Part shown: piece by piece, positions 25,870 to 37,032 of the stretch
Layout: the number at the start of each line of letters is the position of its first letter
Position numbering within the stretch: the first letter of the stretch is position 1
Origin: Leptodontidium sp. MPI-SDFR-AT-0119
Taxonomy: Eukaryota; Ascomycota; Leotiomycetes; Helotiales; Leptodontidiaceae
DNA: 64,000 nucleotides
Assembly (NCBI GenBank): GCA_020726505.1
Contig: JAHLEZ010000001.1
Coordinates: forward strand, 4,216,001-4,280,000
Direction of reading: 5' to 3'
The notes under the pieces: generated by a model
What the model was told of the DNA's origin: nothing
Databases searched by the model: none
Seen by the model: only the letters and a program-made list of their open reading frames with translations
Made by a program: the position numbers and the translations under genes

Positions 25870-27696
25870 TCAACGACGCTTCTTCATCAAAGACAGCGGA
25901 ACCTCATCATCCCTACCCCGGAAAGTCAGCATAATCCACACATCTTCAATCCATCCCGCCGATTAAGCACAAGCAGCAAAACTTACAACCCAATCTCACC
26001 CACTGGATTATGTGGCCAATTCTTCCTATAACTCTCCAAGAAACCTTTCAAATTCTCCTCATTCTTGAACACGATCCACATTTCCCCTCCAGCATTGCCA
26101 GTCTTATTATCTGCCTTGCTTCTCGTGATGTAGACAAGGGAGCTGTCGGTGTCATATTTCAACGCCCATACGCGGCTTGGGTCAATGGTCCATTCGACAG
26201 AGCCGGTCTTTCTACCTTGTTGTAGGACGGGTCGGTATACACCCTGGCTGAGACGTAGATATCTGGTGGGTTCGGCTGAGTCGCGGGTCCAGCTGTAGAA
26301 TCCACCACCTGGAGAATTGTGTTAGCTGACTGTATTAGATGTAAAGTTTTATACTTGGCCTTTCCAACATCACATGCGGCGAATATCCTCTGAAGACTGG
26401 GGAAGTGGGCGACATACCGGAAGCATAACTGTAACGAACAGACATAATCTCAATGTTGACAGAAATCGTTGTTCCTCGACTGGCAGATAGAGGAGAAGAA
26501 TTCGTCTGGAAAGTAGCTCTAGATAATGGTATTGGAGCGCTAAGTGGGATGCCTTGGGGTTGGCTAGCTGGCTTAACTGCGCCTCCAAGCGAGAATTTTG
26601 GTGGTGTGGCACAGGACGTAGAGCGAGCTTGTGCACTTGATTGTGGCTGCAGGAATCCGTCGACCAGGCGTTCATTCATGCCATTGGATGTGCCATTCGT
26701 CCCAATTGTTTGACGACGGTTGCTGTGAGGGGTTGGTGATTGGGTAATTTGGTCAGGGCTTTGAGTTGTAGATTGTGAGGAAGCGGAGGAGATTGATACT
26801 GAACGGGCTGGAGTGGCTCCTCGAGTAAATTCTGGAAGGCGTGACAGCAGTGCTGTTGGAGAAGGGAGCCCACCCGAGGAAGCCGAGGAGCTAGACGTAG
26901 TGAAGATGTCACCGTCCGCAGCTGGTGTAATGTTGTCAGAGACGATTCGACGTAAGTTGGGCGGTGTTCTGTTCTCGTATGGAGAGCCTGCCATTGTACG
27001 CTTGGTTGGGGTGACACTGCTCACTCGGGATCGAGGCTGCGTTGTCTCTGGGCCTCTCATCAGCATGTTGAGCTCAGTGCCTCTGACGGGACTCTCCAAT
27101 ACTGCAGCGGCGGCAGATACAGAGCTTCGTTGGAAGTGACCTCGTTGGAGAGGTTCTGCTGCGTGGGCCGGTGTAGAGGCTACAACTCGTGGCTGAACTT
27201 CGATTGTAAGGCGACTTTGCTCATCTGCGATTCTACAGAGTTCTGCACTCCATGTTTGATCCTCCATAGCCCGATCCAGCTGCCGCTGTTGCATCTGATT
27301 CTGAATTTCGGTCTCGGCCTTAAATCCCTTGTCAGCATAGGTGCTCAAAAGAAGCTCCTTGTCGGCTTCGTTCTTCTTCGTAAGCTGCTTCGTAGCATGT
27401 TCAGCGTCTCTCTTCCTAAGGGCGGCCTGGCCTTCATGTTTGGTAAGAAGGTCCTCAAGCTCTCTTTGTTGATTGGACTCCAACAAGTCCGAAGCTTCCT
27501 TCTCTGCGGCCTCCAACTTCGTTTCCTCTGCTTTGGCATCAGCTACCAGCTGCGCAAGTTTTCGGTCCTTCTCCTTCTGTATGTCAGAGAGTGTCTTTTC
27601 TTCGTAGGCCGCGAAGTCAGCATCCTCTTGAGCCCGTTGGATCTTGGCATGCCGTCGCTGCAACTCCACCTGGTGGTATGGTGATGCGCCGTCCAT
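25870..27696 (-). CDS. Unknown coiled-coil protein, cluster gene B
   Basis: Not recognised. Exons 27696-26418, 26308-25987 and 25912-25870 give 547 residues. Residues 1-170 are rich in Lys, Glu, Gln and Ala in long heptad runs (for example EEKTLSDIQKEKDRKLAQL), a confident coiled coil. Residues 180-425 are Ser/Thr/Pro-rich and probably disordered. Exon 2 holds a domain with GVYRPVLQQGRKTG, TIDPSRVWALKY and EMWIVFKNEENLKGFLESY that is shared with genes A and C. The last exon ends in LMKKRR and is reached through a 74-bp intron with donor GTAAGT and branch CTGAC. The first intron (109 bp) sits at the same place and phase as intron 1 of gene C. The start is ATG 27696; the open frame continues upstream only through a GTG. 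Confidence 0.8.
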
Positions 27697-28860
27697 AGTC
27701 ACCTGGTTCTTCTAGGATATATAGGTTAGTTAAGAATCAGACCACTACACAAAAGAACAGTGTTCAAACCTTGCTCAGTGAATTGAAATGTCTCGTAATG
27801 ACACCAAGGTTTCGATACCTTATTCGCCTTTAAAAAAACCCCTACAGAGGAGCGGAGAAGGCTTACCCAAATGTCAACGACGGCCTTTAGTCAACAAAGG
27901 AGAAAGGAGGGCCACCTACATTGATACTCCGTACTTAAGATCCACGCTTCAATTGAAGGTGACACTAGCACAAGCTTTGCGAAACTTGAGTGTACCAAGT
28001 ATTCTGGGTGCCTTGCTGCGGAATTTTTCACCGCGTTGTTGTTTGTCTGGCTGGGACGTTGGCGCGTTCAGGTTCCGCGACACGAGACCGAAGAGGAAGC
28101 GAAGCAAACAACCCGCCGCATCACTATCTGAAGCCAGGCAATGTTCCACTAGCATATCCAGCGATCTGGGCTATGGGCATGTCTAAAAAAATAAATATAA
28201 ACAAGATTATGAAACGGCGAAAACCTTTCTCTAGTGCCTTTGGCGTGCTGTTTGGGTTGGTAGTGAATTGATTCCAGTATGGAGTGAGCAACGCTTGCAA
28301 TCTTTGGGGGAATTAAGTGATGAGCATCACCGGGTAATTAAAAAAATACAATTACAATGGAGAAAACGCATGAATATAGGCTTAGAAACAGCTAGCTTTA
28401 ACAAAATAGTTTCAAAGGCTGGATGACAGTAAGTCGTTGCATTGGCTTCATGGTGGAGGGCATTGGTGTCAGGACATGCACTTCCAAATCACCAAACATT
28501 TAAAGAAATGTTCTTTGGTATCGACACGATAAAACGACATGTAGAAAACCAATTGCAAGAATGTCTGGGGAGCATCGTAAGGAGGTATTGAACATGCGCA
28601 GAATCAAAAGGAAGGTACAGGCTGCATTAACCCAGACCACCATATCATGGTGGCTTCATGACCTAGACTGTATCCGTTAGAATTTGAAGGTTCGGTATGC
28701 TGGGGAGAGATTCCCTTACCAAATTGGAATTGTATTCCAAACAACAAAATGCAAGGCCAACCCTGGAGTAACAGGCCACCATTCCATGAAAACTCCGAAA
28801 AACTGTACTCAGTCCGGTATCATAATTCGAGCTGTGGAATCAACAATACTATAGACCATT
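27697..28860. other. Intergenic region between genes B and C
   Basis: About 1.2 kb with no supportable gene. A plus-strand frame at 27788-28186 has no motif, no intron-linked extension and a composition unlike the neighbours. Confidence 0.5.
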
Positions 28861-30242
28861 TCATGCAGCCTCAAAGTCTTCAGGAAATCCTTGATATTTC
28901 CTAACCTCACGTTAGAACTTGGGTTCCATTGTAAATATAAAGACAGACTTACTCCGAAAACCGACTTGTCTCAGTGCTTAGCCACCTTTCATTCAGGACA
29001 TTTATAAAAGTATCTAGGATCTTTGCATCCTTGAATTTAGCCCACGCATAGCCAGCCTTCATCTGAATACAAGCAAGATCATGTCCTTCATGCCACTGAA
29101 CCCTGTCAATATCTGATCTATCGATGTACCAGCCCGCAGCTGTCCCAGGAAGTTGCTTCCCGCCCTGTAGCAAAACCGGTCTATAAATCTCCATGCCCAT
29201 GTCGAGATAGAGTCTTTCGTTCGTGTGCTTCCTCAACTCGCTCACCACACCTAAGAAACTGTTAGAATTATGTGAAGAGTGAGTCTAGGAATGAGACTAA
29301 GTGACCAATACTTCGATCTAGGCCTCGACCAGACGGCTTTAGAAGACGGAGGCGCGACACTTCAAAGTACTTTCTTGGATCGAGATTAGTCCTCGGAGGC
29401 GCAATTTTAGGACGCTTGTTGATACTTGTCTCGGCTAATCCGTTCTTCGCTGAGGATTCTAAGGAACCCCTACGGGCTTGATGGGCTTTGTTATCCTCAA
29501 ACTTTCTCTTCTCCCCAGAGACTTGGACATCAGACAATATTTTCGTACCAGTGTCTTTTGGGTCAGAGATATTGGGTTTGGGGAAGTGGCCGGCCGTTCG
29601 CTGTTGTAGCCGTGAGATCGAAACAGACCTTCCAGAAGCTGTGACTTGTGCCGCGGTTCCATTTAAGTACTTCTTCGCACGTTTCGCCCAGCAATCCTTA
29701 TCCCCACCATCCGGTGATATCGCTGGAAGTGCATCCGTTCCTGCTTGCTCTGCTGGCTGGGTCCTTCTCAATGCAACATCGTACATATCGTTCTTGAATT
29801 GTTCATCCTCGGCTTTATTGGCAAGTTGCAGCTTTTGCCTTCCATCCAGTAAGTCAAACTCGACCGCCAACTCTTCTTTCTTGAATTCATCTTCTAGTTT
29901 CTTTCTCTCCGTGGAGTTTTTGTCAGCAAGCGCATCTATTGCCCGCTTTTCCTCTTCCTTTCTCTCCGCGAGTTCGCTGATGTGTCGTTGGCGTACTTGC
30001 TCAAGCTCTTCGGTGTGCTTTGCTACAAGTGCGTCGGTCTTGTTCTTTTCCTCCTCTGCGAGAGTCCTCTCTTGCACAGCGGCCTTGGTTGCTGTCTTAG
30101 AGAGCTTCTCGCCCTTCTGAGCCTGAAGCTTCTCTCGGCTCTCCTGTGCTTTTTGGTTCAAGAGCCGATCCTTATAGAGTCGCACACTTCGCTGACGCCT
30201 CAAGCGCTCTTCCATCTCTTGGTAAGGAGCGGATTGGGTCAT
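28861..30242 (-). CDS. Unknown coiled-coil protein, cluster gene C
   Basis: Not recognised. Exons 30242-29312, 29250-28953 and 28900-28861 give 422 residues. Residues 1-155 are a highly charged coiled coil (for example RHISELAERKEEEKRAIDAL). A shorter polar linker with NKRPKIAPPR (possible nuclear signal) follows. Exon 2 carries MEIYRPVLLQGGKQ, YIDRSDIDRVQWH and DLACIQM, which align with the C-terminal domain of gene B. The first donor is the weak GTATTG, accepted because intron position and phase equal those of gene B. The last intron (52 bp, donor GTAAGT, branch CTAAC 12 nt before TTAG) adds a tail ending in EDFEAA; otherwise the protein would end at the donor codon. It is a tandem neighbour of B and D on the same strand. 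Confidence 0.77.
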
Positions 30243-31202
30243 GATTTTGGTCTTGGGGGCAAGGAGGGGGTCAGTTCGGAGTTCGATATTGACAGGATGG
30301 AGTGCTGCACTAACCTCGTGATATCTAGCAGAGCTTTGAAATGATACAGGACATGGGGCTGTATGTATGTACGCCCACTTTGTTGTTTGTGACGATATTT
30401 CTAGTTACGCGGGCGATTTGGCAGGCGTGGAGCTGGAATTCAATAGACGAGGCAATCAACAAATATCCGGATTAGGAAAGAACCACCTGTGCTAGTGTTG
30501 CAGACAAAACAGGACAAGACAATCTAGAAGCAGTAGGTAAGATTTGTATTGATAAAACCAATGCATGGATTTCAGTCCTAAAGGGAATCGAGGGCTAGGC
30601 ATGTCGAGGAGAACGACCTGGTCGAAAGTAAAAGTGACTAGATGGAGGGTAAAATAAGCAATATCGTGCAGACCAAAACATATATCTACTTTCTAAGTCT
30701 AAGTTTGTGCAAGATCAACGCACATCAACAGTGAGAATCGATGTATTGCTAATGAGGGAGGCAAGAAGGCTTGGTACACAATCACACCCTACTTCAAGTG
30801 ATGTGCTCCGTGTTGAAAAGAACTATCCAGCAATGACAAGAAAACATAGAAATACCAGTGAGAAATGTTCTCTGAAGCCTTATCCACCGTGAGTACAGCC
30901 ATATCGTACAGCCTAATCATGCTGTATATCTGGCATGTTGATTGTCAACTACAGCAACCCAACACTATGGGTTGTGGGTGACTAACGATAATTCTTCACA
31001 GCCTAGTCGTAGCAGGTCATAAAGGCACGGCCTCAGTAGTATTCATCCGTTCAGTAATATTTTCCACCTCTTCAAAAACCAGCCCATTTTACTCGAAATC
31101 GAGCAGTTTCCTAAAATGCAGGTCTTGGAGTTGACTGGTAGGTACTGCCGCGTCAAACCCTAAAAGCAGGCCGATATGATCTTGAGGCGATCAAGAAGCA
31201 GA
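30243..31202. other. Intergenic region between genes C and D
   Basis: About 1 kb. I looked here on the minus strand for the C-terminal domain missing from gene D and did not find it. Only short frames remain. Confidence 0.5.
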
Positions 31203-32093
31203 CTAAGGTCCCTGTGGAGTTCGTGGTGTTCGTGGTGTTCGTGGAGTCCATGGAGTCCGCGGAGAACGTGGAGTGCGACTCGGAGTTCCGCTGTTTTCAC
31301 GGTACGGGAACAAAGTTGCTTGTTCATCGAGGACATCCGGTGCCCTGGCCCTGCTGCTGCGCGATGAGCGTTCCTCCACCTTAACTCTCTTGATCTTCCG
31401 ATCGTCCAAAGTCTCATCATCCGAATTAAGGATTACTGTGGCGAAGCCATCGCTGTTGACAGATAGACCACGAGGCTTCTTTAGAATGCTTTTCAAGGGT
31501 TGCTGAGACGGTAACTGTAGAGTGACGTCCCTATGAGGTTGATTTTGGCGGGATGCTTCTTCTCGGAATGTTGTAAGGACTTGACTGTTCAGATCTTGAT
31601 CTACCAGGGCTCTGGCCTGTACCCGAATTCTGTCTTCTCTATCTCTTGTTTCCAGTGCCCGTCGTCTCTCGACAGACATTGCGTTCTCCAAGGCACTCTG
31701 CTCAACTTCCAGCATCAGGTCTAGCTCCCATTGCATGTCCGCTCGAAGATTCTTCTCAATATCGGCTGCTTTTCGCGTGTACTTTTCCGGGAGGGCTGCA
31801 ATTTCCTCTTGTTGCTTCTTCTGTAGAGCCTTGAGCTGAGCCTTGTGCTTTCTCTGCAGGTCCGTGAATTCGTGTTCTTGTTCTATTTCAAGACTTTTCA
31901 GCGCCCCGGCAGACCGAGACTCATAGCTGGGAACGCGTGCGGTAACATCGACTACGAGAGCTTGAAGCTTTGCTCGCTTCCTACCTTCGAACGTCATGTC
32001 TTCTAGGAGTCGAGCTTTATCTCTTGCACGATCTTCTTCCCTGCGCCGGTCCGACATGACCTGCCATTGTTCCATGAGCTCCTGGAGAGACAT
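31203..32093 (-). CDS. Unknown coiled-coil protein, cluster gene D (domain-less)
   Basis: Not recognised. A single exon of 296 residues. Residues 1-175 form a charged coiled coil like those of genes B and C (for example DLQRKHKAQLKALQKKQQEE). A linker follows with SILKKPRG, the SUMO-interacting-like stretch TVILNSDDE near residue 220, and KRVKVEE, a good monopartite nuclear signal. The last 25 residues are imperfect repeats of (R/W)-(T/S)-P: about seven TP or SP sites in a row, encoded by a DNA minisatellite at 31205-31290. The C-terminal domain of A, B and C is absent. Either gene D was truncated and the repeat grew at its end, or the domain arose later in the others. Confidence 0.75.
   Translation of the reverse strand: MSLQELMEQWQVMSDRRREEDRARDKARLLEDMTFEGRKRAKLQALVVDVTARVPSYESRSAGALKSLEIEQEHEFTDLQRKHKAQLKALQKKQQEEIAALPEKYTRKAADIEKNLRADMQWELDLMLEVEQSALENAMSVERRRALETRDREDRIRVQARALVDQDLNSQVLTTFREEASRQNQPHRDVTLQLPSQQPLKSILKKPRGLSVNSDGFATVILNSDDETLDDRKIKRVKVEERSSRSSRARAPDVLDEQATLFPYRENSGTPSRTPRSPRTPWTPRTPRTPRTPQGP
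31205..31290 (-). repeat. Minisatellite encoding RTP repeats
   Basis: Imperfect tandem units of 9 and 12 nt (ttcgtggtg and ttcgtggagtcc types on the plus strand) form the 3' end of gene D. They create a run of proline-directed phosphorylation-like sites. Confidence 0.8.
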
Positions 32094-33024
32094 CCTGATG
32101 GGTACACAGCGCTACTTTATGCTTTGCGATGTATGTTAGCGGCTAAACATTCAGTGGCGTGCAAAACGCTTACCTTGATATGACTCGCAAGCTTCGTAAC
32201 CCCACGAAAATGTCGTGGCTCATAGAATAATGACTGAATGCGAGCAAATATGTTGTTGCCTTCTGCTGTCGTAGAAAAGTTTGCAAGCTTTAGACGTGTA
32301 GGAAGATTGTTTGTGTTTCGTACGATGCAGACCAGAGGAATGAAATTGAAGCCGCTGAATTTCGAGGACGGCTGTGAGGTTGGCCTTCGCGAAGTTGACT
32401 GGCCCTAAATGGCAGGAACGACACTTGGGTAGTGCAAACTCAGTACCAAAGAGCCACACCAAAATGAAACTACAGTTACTCGGCATGACAGCCAAACCTA
32501 CCAACAGGTAACCAATGCTCCAAAGCCAATCTCAAACATTTTTGTGGCACTACACCCAAACGACGACCATTTTTAAGTGCAGCATAGATAGCTGGTTGCG
32601 TCACCCTCTGGTGCAAAATGCGGATATCATTAGCAGAAACAAAAACTCAACCAAATCAACAAGTCACTAATTCACCAAGCAGCTTCAATGTGACACAGGG
32701 AGACGGACTGGGAAAAAAACAGACTTTCGTTGCATATAATACGTAGAGAGGCTTACTCACAAAGACCGTAGAAACCCGCAATGGTATCATTGTTTCCCCA
32801 CGGCAATTCCTTGAACACCCAAGCATGAGAAAAATCAATGTGCTGAGCGCCTCATGAAACCTTGCCCACATGAAACCCTGCCCTCATTACCCTCCCAGAA
32901 CTCCATGCCCTGACCGTGCAATGCAATGCAATGATATAGGAAAGTTCCTCAACCAGCTATGCCCATTATGTACTGCGACGAAATTGATGGGGTGAGGTCA
33001 TGAACAAATAAACGCGTGCCAAAA
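32094..33024. other. Intergenic region between genes D and E
   Basis: 0.9 kb with no supportable coding region; it should contain the promoter of gene D and the 3' end of gene E. Confidence 0.5.
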
Positions 33025-34326
33025 TCACAGGAACACTCCAACCCATTTGTCCTTTCCCTTGACATCCGAATCGCAGTCCTCCACGGCACAAGCGAAAGAC
33101 TTGCCCTTCTTTGCTCGATTCGTGGATTCGATGAAACCTGTCTTGCCACTTGTAGTACGAGCTTGGAAGCAAGCGTTGCAGTAGACCTATACTTGATCAG
33201 TGGTATGTATGTTGAAGTGAGAGCAAAAACTTACGTGACCACAATCCCTGACAACCCAGAATGGATGCTCCTCCCGCTCCTTCTTCGTGGGGGCTTTGCC
33301 AGACTTTTTGAGTATGGGCTCCTCGATCTCATTGTTTTGGATAAGCTCCTCCTCACAGCTCGGGCAAACCAAGACAAGATCTTCCTTCGGAGACCGTGTG
33401 AAACCCGATCTGGCTGGTGGTGGGGCAATATGTTCTGGCTTTTGCTCTGCGAAGGCGGCATGTTGGTAGTCCAGGGCGTGGGGCATTGGTTGGAAGTGAG
33501 CATTCCGTGCAATTTCAAGTTGGTCCATGACTCTTTGATGTTGCAGCAAGTTATTGCGGTATGCTATTTCAAAATCTGCGATGGGTCTAGGCTGATCTAG
33601 TCTCTCGAGCAAATTCCCAAAGGCCATACTTTGAGGGCGAAGAGCGTCGAATGCTCTGTGGTTCATTGCTGGGGGTTGCTGGTGGCGAGCTGGTAAGAAG
33701 AGAGAAGGAGATTCTGCACGAACAGCTGCGGAAGGGACTGGTCTTGCAGCGAAGGGACGAGGACGGGCATCGGGGCGAGCAGGTTGGGGTGGTATGTGCC
33801 TCTCGCCAGTAAATATGACATCTTGCTCTTCTATATCGTCCGTGAGATCGATCAAATCTCCCAGATTTACAGCATCACTTCGGCCTAGGTGAGGAGGTCG
33901 TGCGGATCGGTTTCGGGGTTGGGCATTTGGAGGGGGACCTGACACTTCCTCGGGCTCATCAGTGAGATCGATGATAGTCTGGGAGGCCCTGTGTTCCAGC
34001 CGTGGCCGTTGCTGAGATTGCAGCCGGTCAGACATCTCTTCGGACGCTCGTTGTTGAAGGTAAGAGTTGTGGGGATGCGACGTGCGTCTTCGATCGAGGT
34101 TGTCGTTGGCAGATGCGGGTGGGAATCGGGGAGCGGCCGAGAAGAAGCTCCCAGGTCCCATGAATCCGATGGGTGAAGGTGAAAGTGTCGCTGAATGGGA
34201 CATTTCAGTGAAAGATCTCTGTGGTTGTGTAATCATATTAGTATTGCTCCAAAGGCCCTGCGGGTTCAAACCGCTGGTGGGTCTTCGCACCTTGTGGCGC
34301 TGAGGTTCTGGCTGCCATCCGTCCAT
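33025..34326 (-). CDS. RING-like zinc protein with SUMO-interacting motifs (cluster gene E)
   Basis: Exons 34326-33235 and 33186-33025 (48-bp intron) give 417 residues. The N-terminal two thirds are low complexity. Two clear SUMO-interacting motifs occur: TIIDLTDEPEE (about residue 115) and LIDLTDDIEEQDVIF (about residue 155). The C-terminus holds a RING-like metal-binding pattern: CPSC, then DCGHVYCNAC across the splice site, then CAVEDC. This combination is that of SUMO-targeted ubiquitin ligases (Slx8/Rfp family), so a role in SUMO-dependent ubiquitination in the nucleus is inferred. The last cysteines are unusual in spacing. The start is uncertain: the frame stays open and protein-like for about 45 codons above ATG 34326 but has no ATG, so an upstream exon may exist. 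Confidence 0.8.
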
Positions 34327-35395
34327 TACAATCACGTCTCGATTTGCCCGTTGTTGTCCAGCAGGTCGTAGTTGGAAAGAAGGTGCTGCTGGTGGTTCAG
34401 CTCGTGTGTGGGAGAAGGGACTTCGAGGGGCGAGGTGACTTGGTGTTGTACTTTATGTTGTATGTGATCTCACGACGACATGCCGGGCTCAATTAGCGCT
34501 TCGGCGTTTAGCGACTGCCTACCAGGCAAAACATTCACGTGTATCAGTTAATATCACTCAGACTTTCCCTCTCGGAGATTTGGTCTCATGTCGATTGAAT
34601 ACAGGGCCCAGCAATTTTGGTCGAGAATTACAAAATATCACGATCATGATTGGCAAAATAAAGAGATCTGCAATGATACCCGGCTTTTGAGAGCTATCCT
34701 CCATTCCGCAGGACATCAGTGGTACGTTTTTAACAAAACTCTCTCGCTCTCTCTATACTCCGCATGCAATCAAAAGCTTGCGTAGCTACATTATCGTTGA
34801 ACTGTTTATCTAAATCCGGGTTCAGAATTAATATTTGAGATCACAGATTCCAGAGGGGAAATGGCTGCAGTACATTTCAGTATTTTTCTCGATATCGGCT
34901 ATTTTAAGTTCCCCCCCCCCCCCTGCTGCGTGCTGCCGCGAACCGCTTGGCCCCTGACCTATCCTTGCCTATGAAGAGTAATTAATGAGACGTCTACAAT
35001 GGAACTGCTTCCAAAGCAAAAGATATAATCATGAAATAGGGTGGTATTAAAGAAATGATGAGAGGTGCCATGCTTGTTGCCACCAAGGCTGTGACTTTAG
35101 CTTCCTTTGCCTCCCTGGCTGGGCCGTTCCGAGGCGAGGAAGGCATCAAAGGAGCCTCAGCCTAGACATTTCTTCGCTATCAGAAACAAACAACTATAAT
35201 GACTAACATCTCAAGCCTTTGCCCTCTAGGCAGTTTTGTGACACGCACTAAAGTGAGGTATCATTCCATTGTTTTGTCTTGGTGCTTCAGTGCCTGGTAC
35301 GTAGGCTCTCTAGAATTACATGCAAGAAAGACTGTCCAGAGATTGCTTTTTGCCGCAAGCCGTAAGTCAAAACCTTAACTCCGTTACCCATCCTC
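34327..35395. other. Intergenic region with a 13-C homopolymer
   Basis: 1.07 kb between gene E and PRP19 (same strand). It contains an uninterrupted run of 13 C at 34911-34923. No gene seen. Confidence 0.6.
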
Positions 35396-37032
35396 TCATC
35401 CAAGCACTGTTACAACTCCGTCACCATTTACTGTGACCAAAGTTCTCGCATCCGGTCCCCATTCAAGAGCAGTTGCTGGAACAGCAGTGCTGATGACGTC
35501 TGACCATGACTTGGATGACTTCGTGTATTGCGAGATGGTGAGTCCTCCGGGTCCAGCAGCAGCGAGAAATTGGCCCGTGTAATCCCATTTGATAGTGTCG
35601 ACCTGTCCTCCAATCTCTAGCACCTTAGCCCTGGCAGCTTCGCCCTCCTTTCGTAGATCGAAAATGACAACGCTGTTGGAGCCCTTGGCAACAGCTGCAA
35701 ACCAGATACCATTCTCCGAAAAGGCAAGGTCTTGTACTGGGCCTCCTAGCTCGAAGTTGGCAGCACTTTCGCCAGTCTTGACGTGGAACAGCTTAATTTG
35801 ACCGTCAGTACCACCAGCAGCAAATAGATGTCCATCTGGGTGGAACGCAGCAACAGTGAGTCCTATTCCAAAGTCAGTGTACTGGAACAGAAACAGTGGC
35901 AAGAACTCATACCGGAATCGGTGTAAACCTGAGTGATAGCCTTTCCAGTGACCAAGTCGTAAAAGACAAAGCTCTTGTCAACGCCAACGGATGCCAGGAT
36001 ATCACCACTGGGGTGCAAAGCCACGCCGTTCGCACTGCCGGCATGGGATGTGAAGGTCGTCTCGTCCTGTCCAAAAACCTTCACAGCCCCGGAAGCCGTC
36101 GAGACAACAGGCTGGCTACCATACCAGACAGCATCTGTAACCGCACTTCCGGCTTCGAGTGATTGTTGTACCTTCTCCTCTGCAATCGAATAAACACCTG
36201 CAGCTCCCTCGGATCCACCGACAATAACCAACTGGCCAGCTTCGTCCAATGCGAGAGAGGTAGCGCCAGAGTAAAGGGCTTTCGACGCACTGGCAACACC
36301 AAACTTCTCAACAGTCTCCGCATCAACCCAATTATCCGGTATGGGGCGCTTCCGACGGCTCTTGGAAAGTCTGTGAACGAATTAGCTTAAATGATCATAA
36401 GCAGAATCTCATATCCAAAGCCTACCTCTCTTGAGCAGCATCAACCTTGGCCGCGAGTTCCTCTGGGAGACCTTGGCTGTCAATCTGCATGGCATCTCCA
36501 TTACTAGCATTTCCTGCGCCAATCGTGACCTTCGATAACGCATCTCGAGCTTCATCGCGTTCTCTGGAGAGGCGAGCGATCACGCGAACTGCAGCATCAT
36601 GCTGGTAGAGGGCTGTGGTCAACTCTTGTCGCGTCTGCTGGAGCTGCTGGCGTAATGTAAAAGTCTCGAGTGCCAATGCATCCCATTCGTTTTGGAAGGT
36701 CGAGAGGAGGGAGGGAATCGAGGTTAGGGTAGGAGGTCGAGGGGTGACGATTTTGGCGGATTTGAGGTCAATGAGATCCTCCACTTCCAGGTCATCTCCA
36801 TCAACAGGATCTTTATGGTTCTCTGAAATATATGCCTCAATCAAGCGCTTCTCGTACACATTGCCTGAAGGTTGTCAGTCTCGCGTTCCTTGATGTGCTT
36901 GGTCCTCTACTGTTGACTTACCTGATTTGGAGGCGACAGGATGCTGCGGAGCTTCTCCAGAGACTATAAACTGTCAGTCGCGTTTCAAAGTAATCGGAGG
37001 ATCGCGCAAAAGGACATACTTGAGCACAACAT
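35396..37032 (-). CDS. prp19: Pre-mRNA-processing factor 19 (U-box E3, WD40)
   Basis: Core of the NineTeen complex that activates the spliceosome; also a ubiquitin ligase. Five exons (37032-37020, 36963-36922, 36864-36426, 36370-35913, 35862-35396) give 472 residues, the usual fungal length. The U-box is spread over exons 1-3: MLCSISGEAPQHPVASKSGN, then VYEKRLIEAYI and HKDPVDGDDL. Residues about 70-130 are the coiled coil for tetramer formation (LRQQLQQTRQELTTALYQHD). Exons 4-5 carry the WD40 propeller, for example ANGVALHPSGDILASVGVDK and LTVAAFHPDGHLFAAGG. All four introns have canonical ends and keep frame. Exon 1 codes only four residues and one base, so automatic annotation can easily miss it. 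Confidence 0.96.

Noticed and set aside
27697..27702. Upstream GTG start of gene B
   Set aside because: A fungal nuclear gene is expected to start at ATG; the first in-frame ATG is 27696.
27788..28186. 132-codon plus-strand frame between genes B and C
   Set aside because: Composition and lack of motifs suggest chance; no splice-linked continuation.
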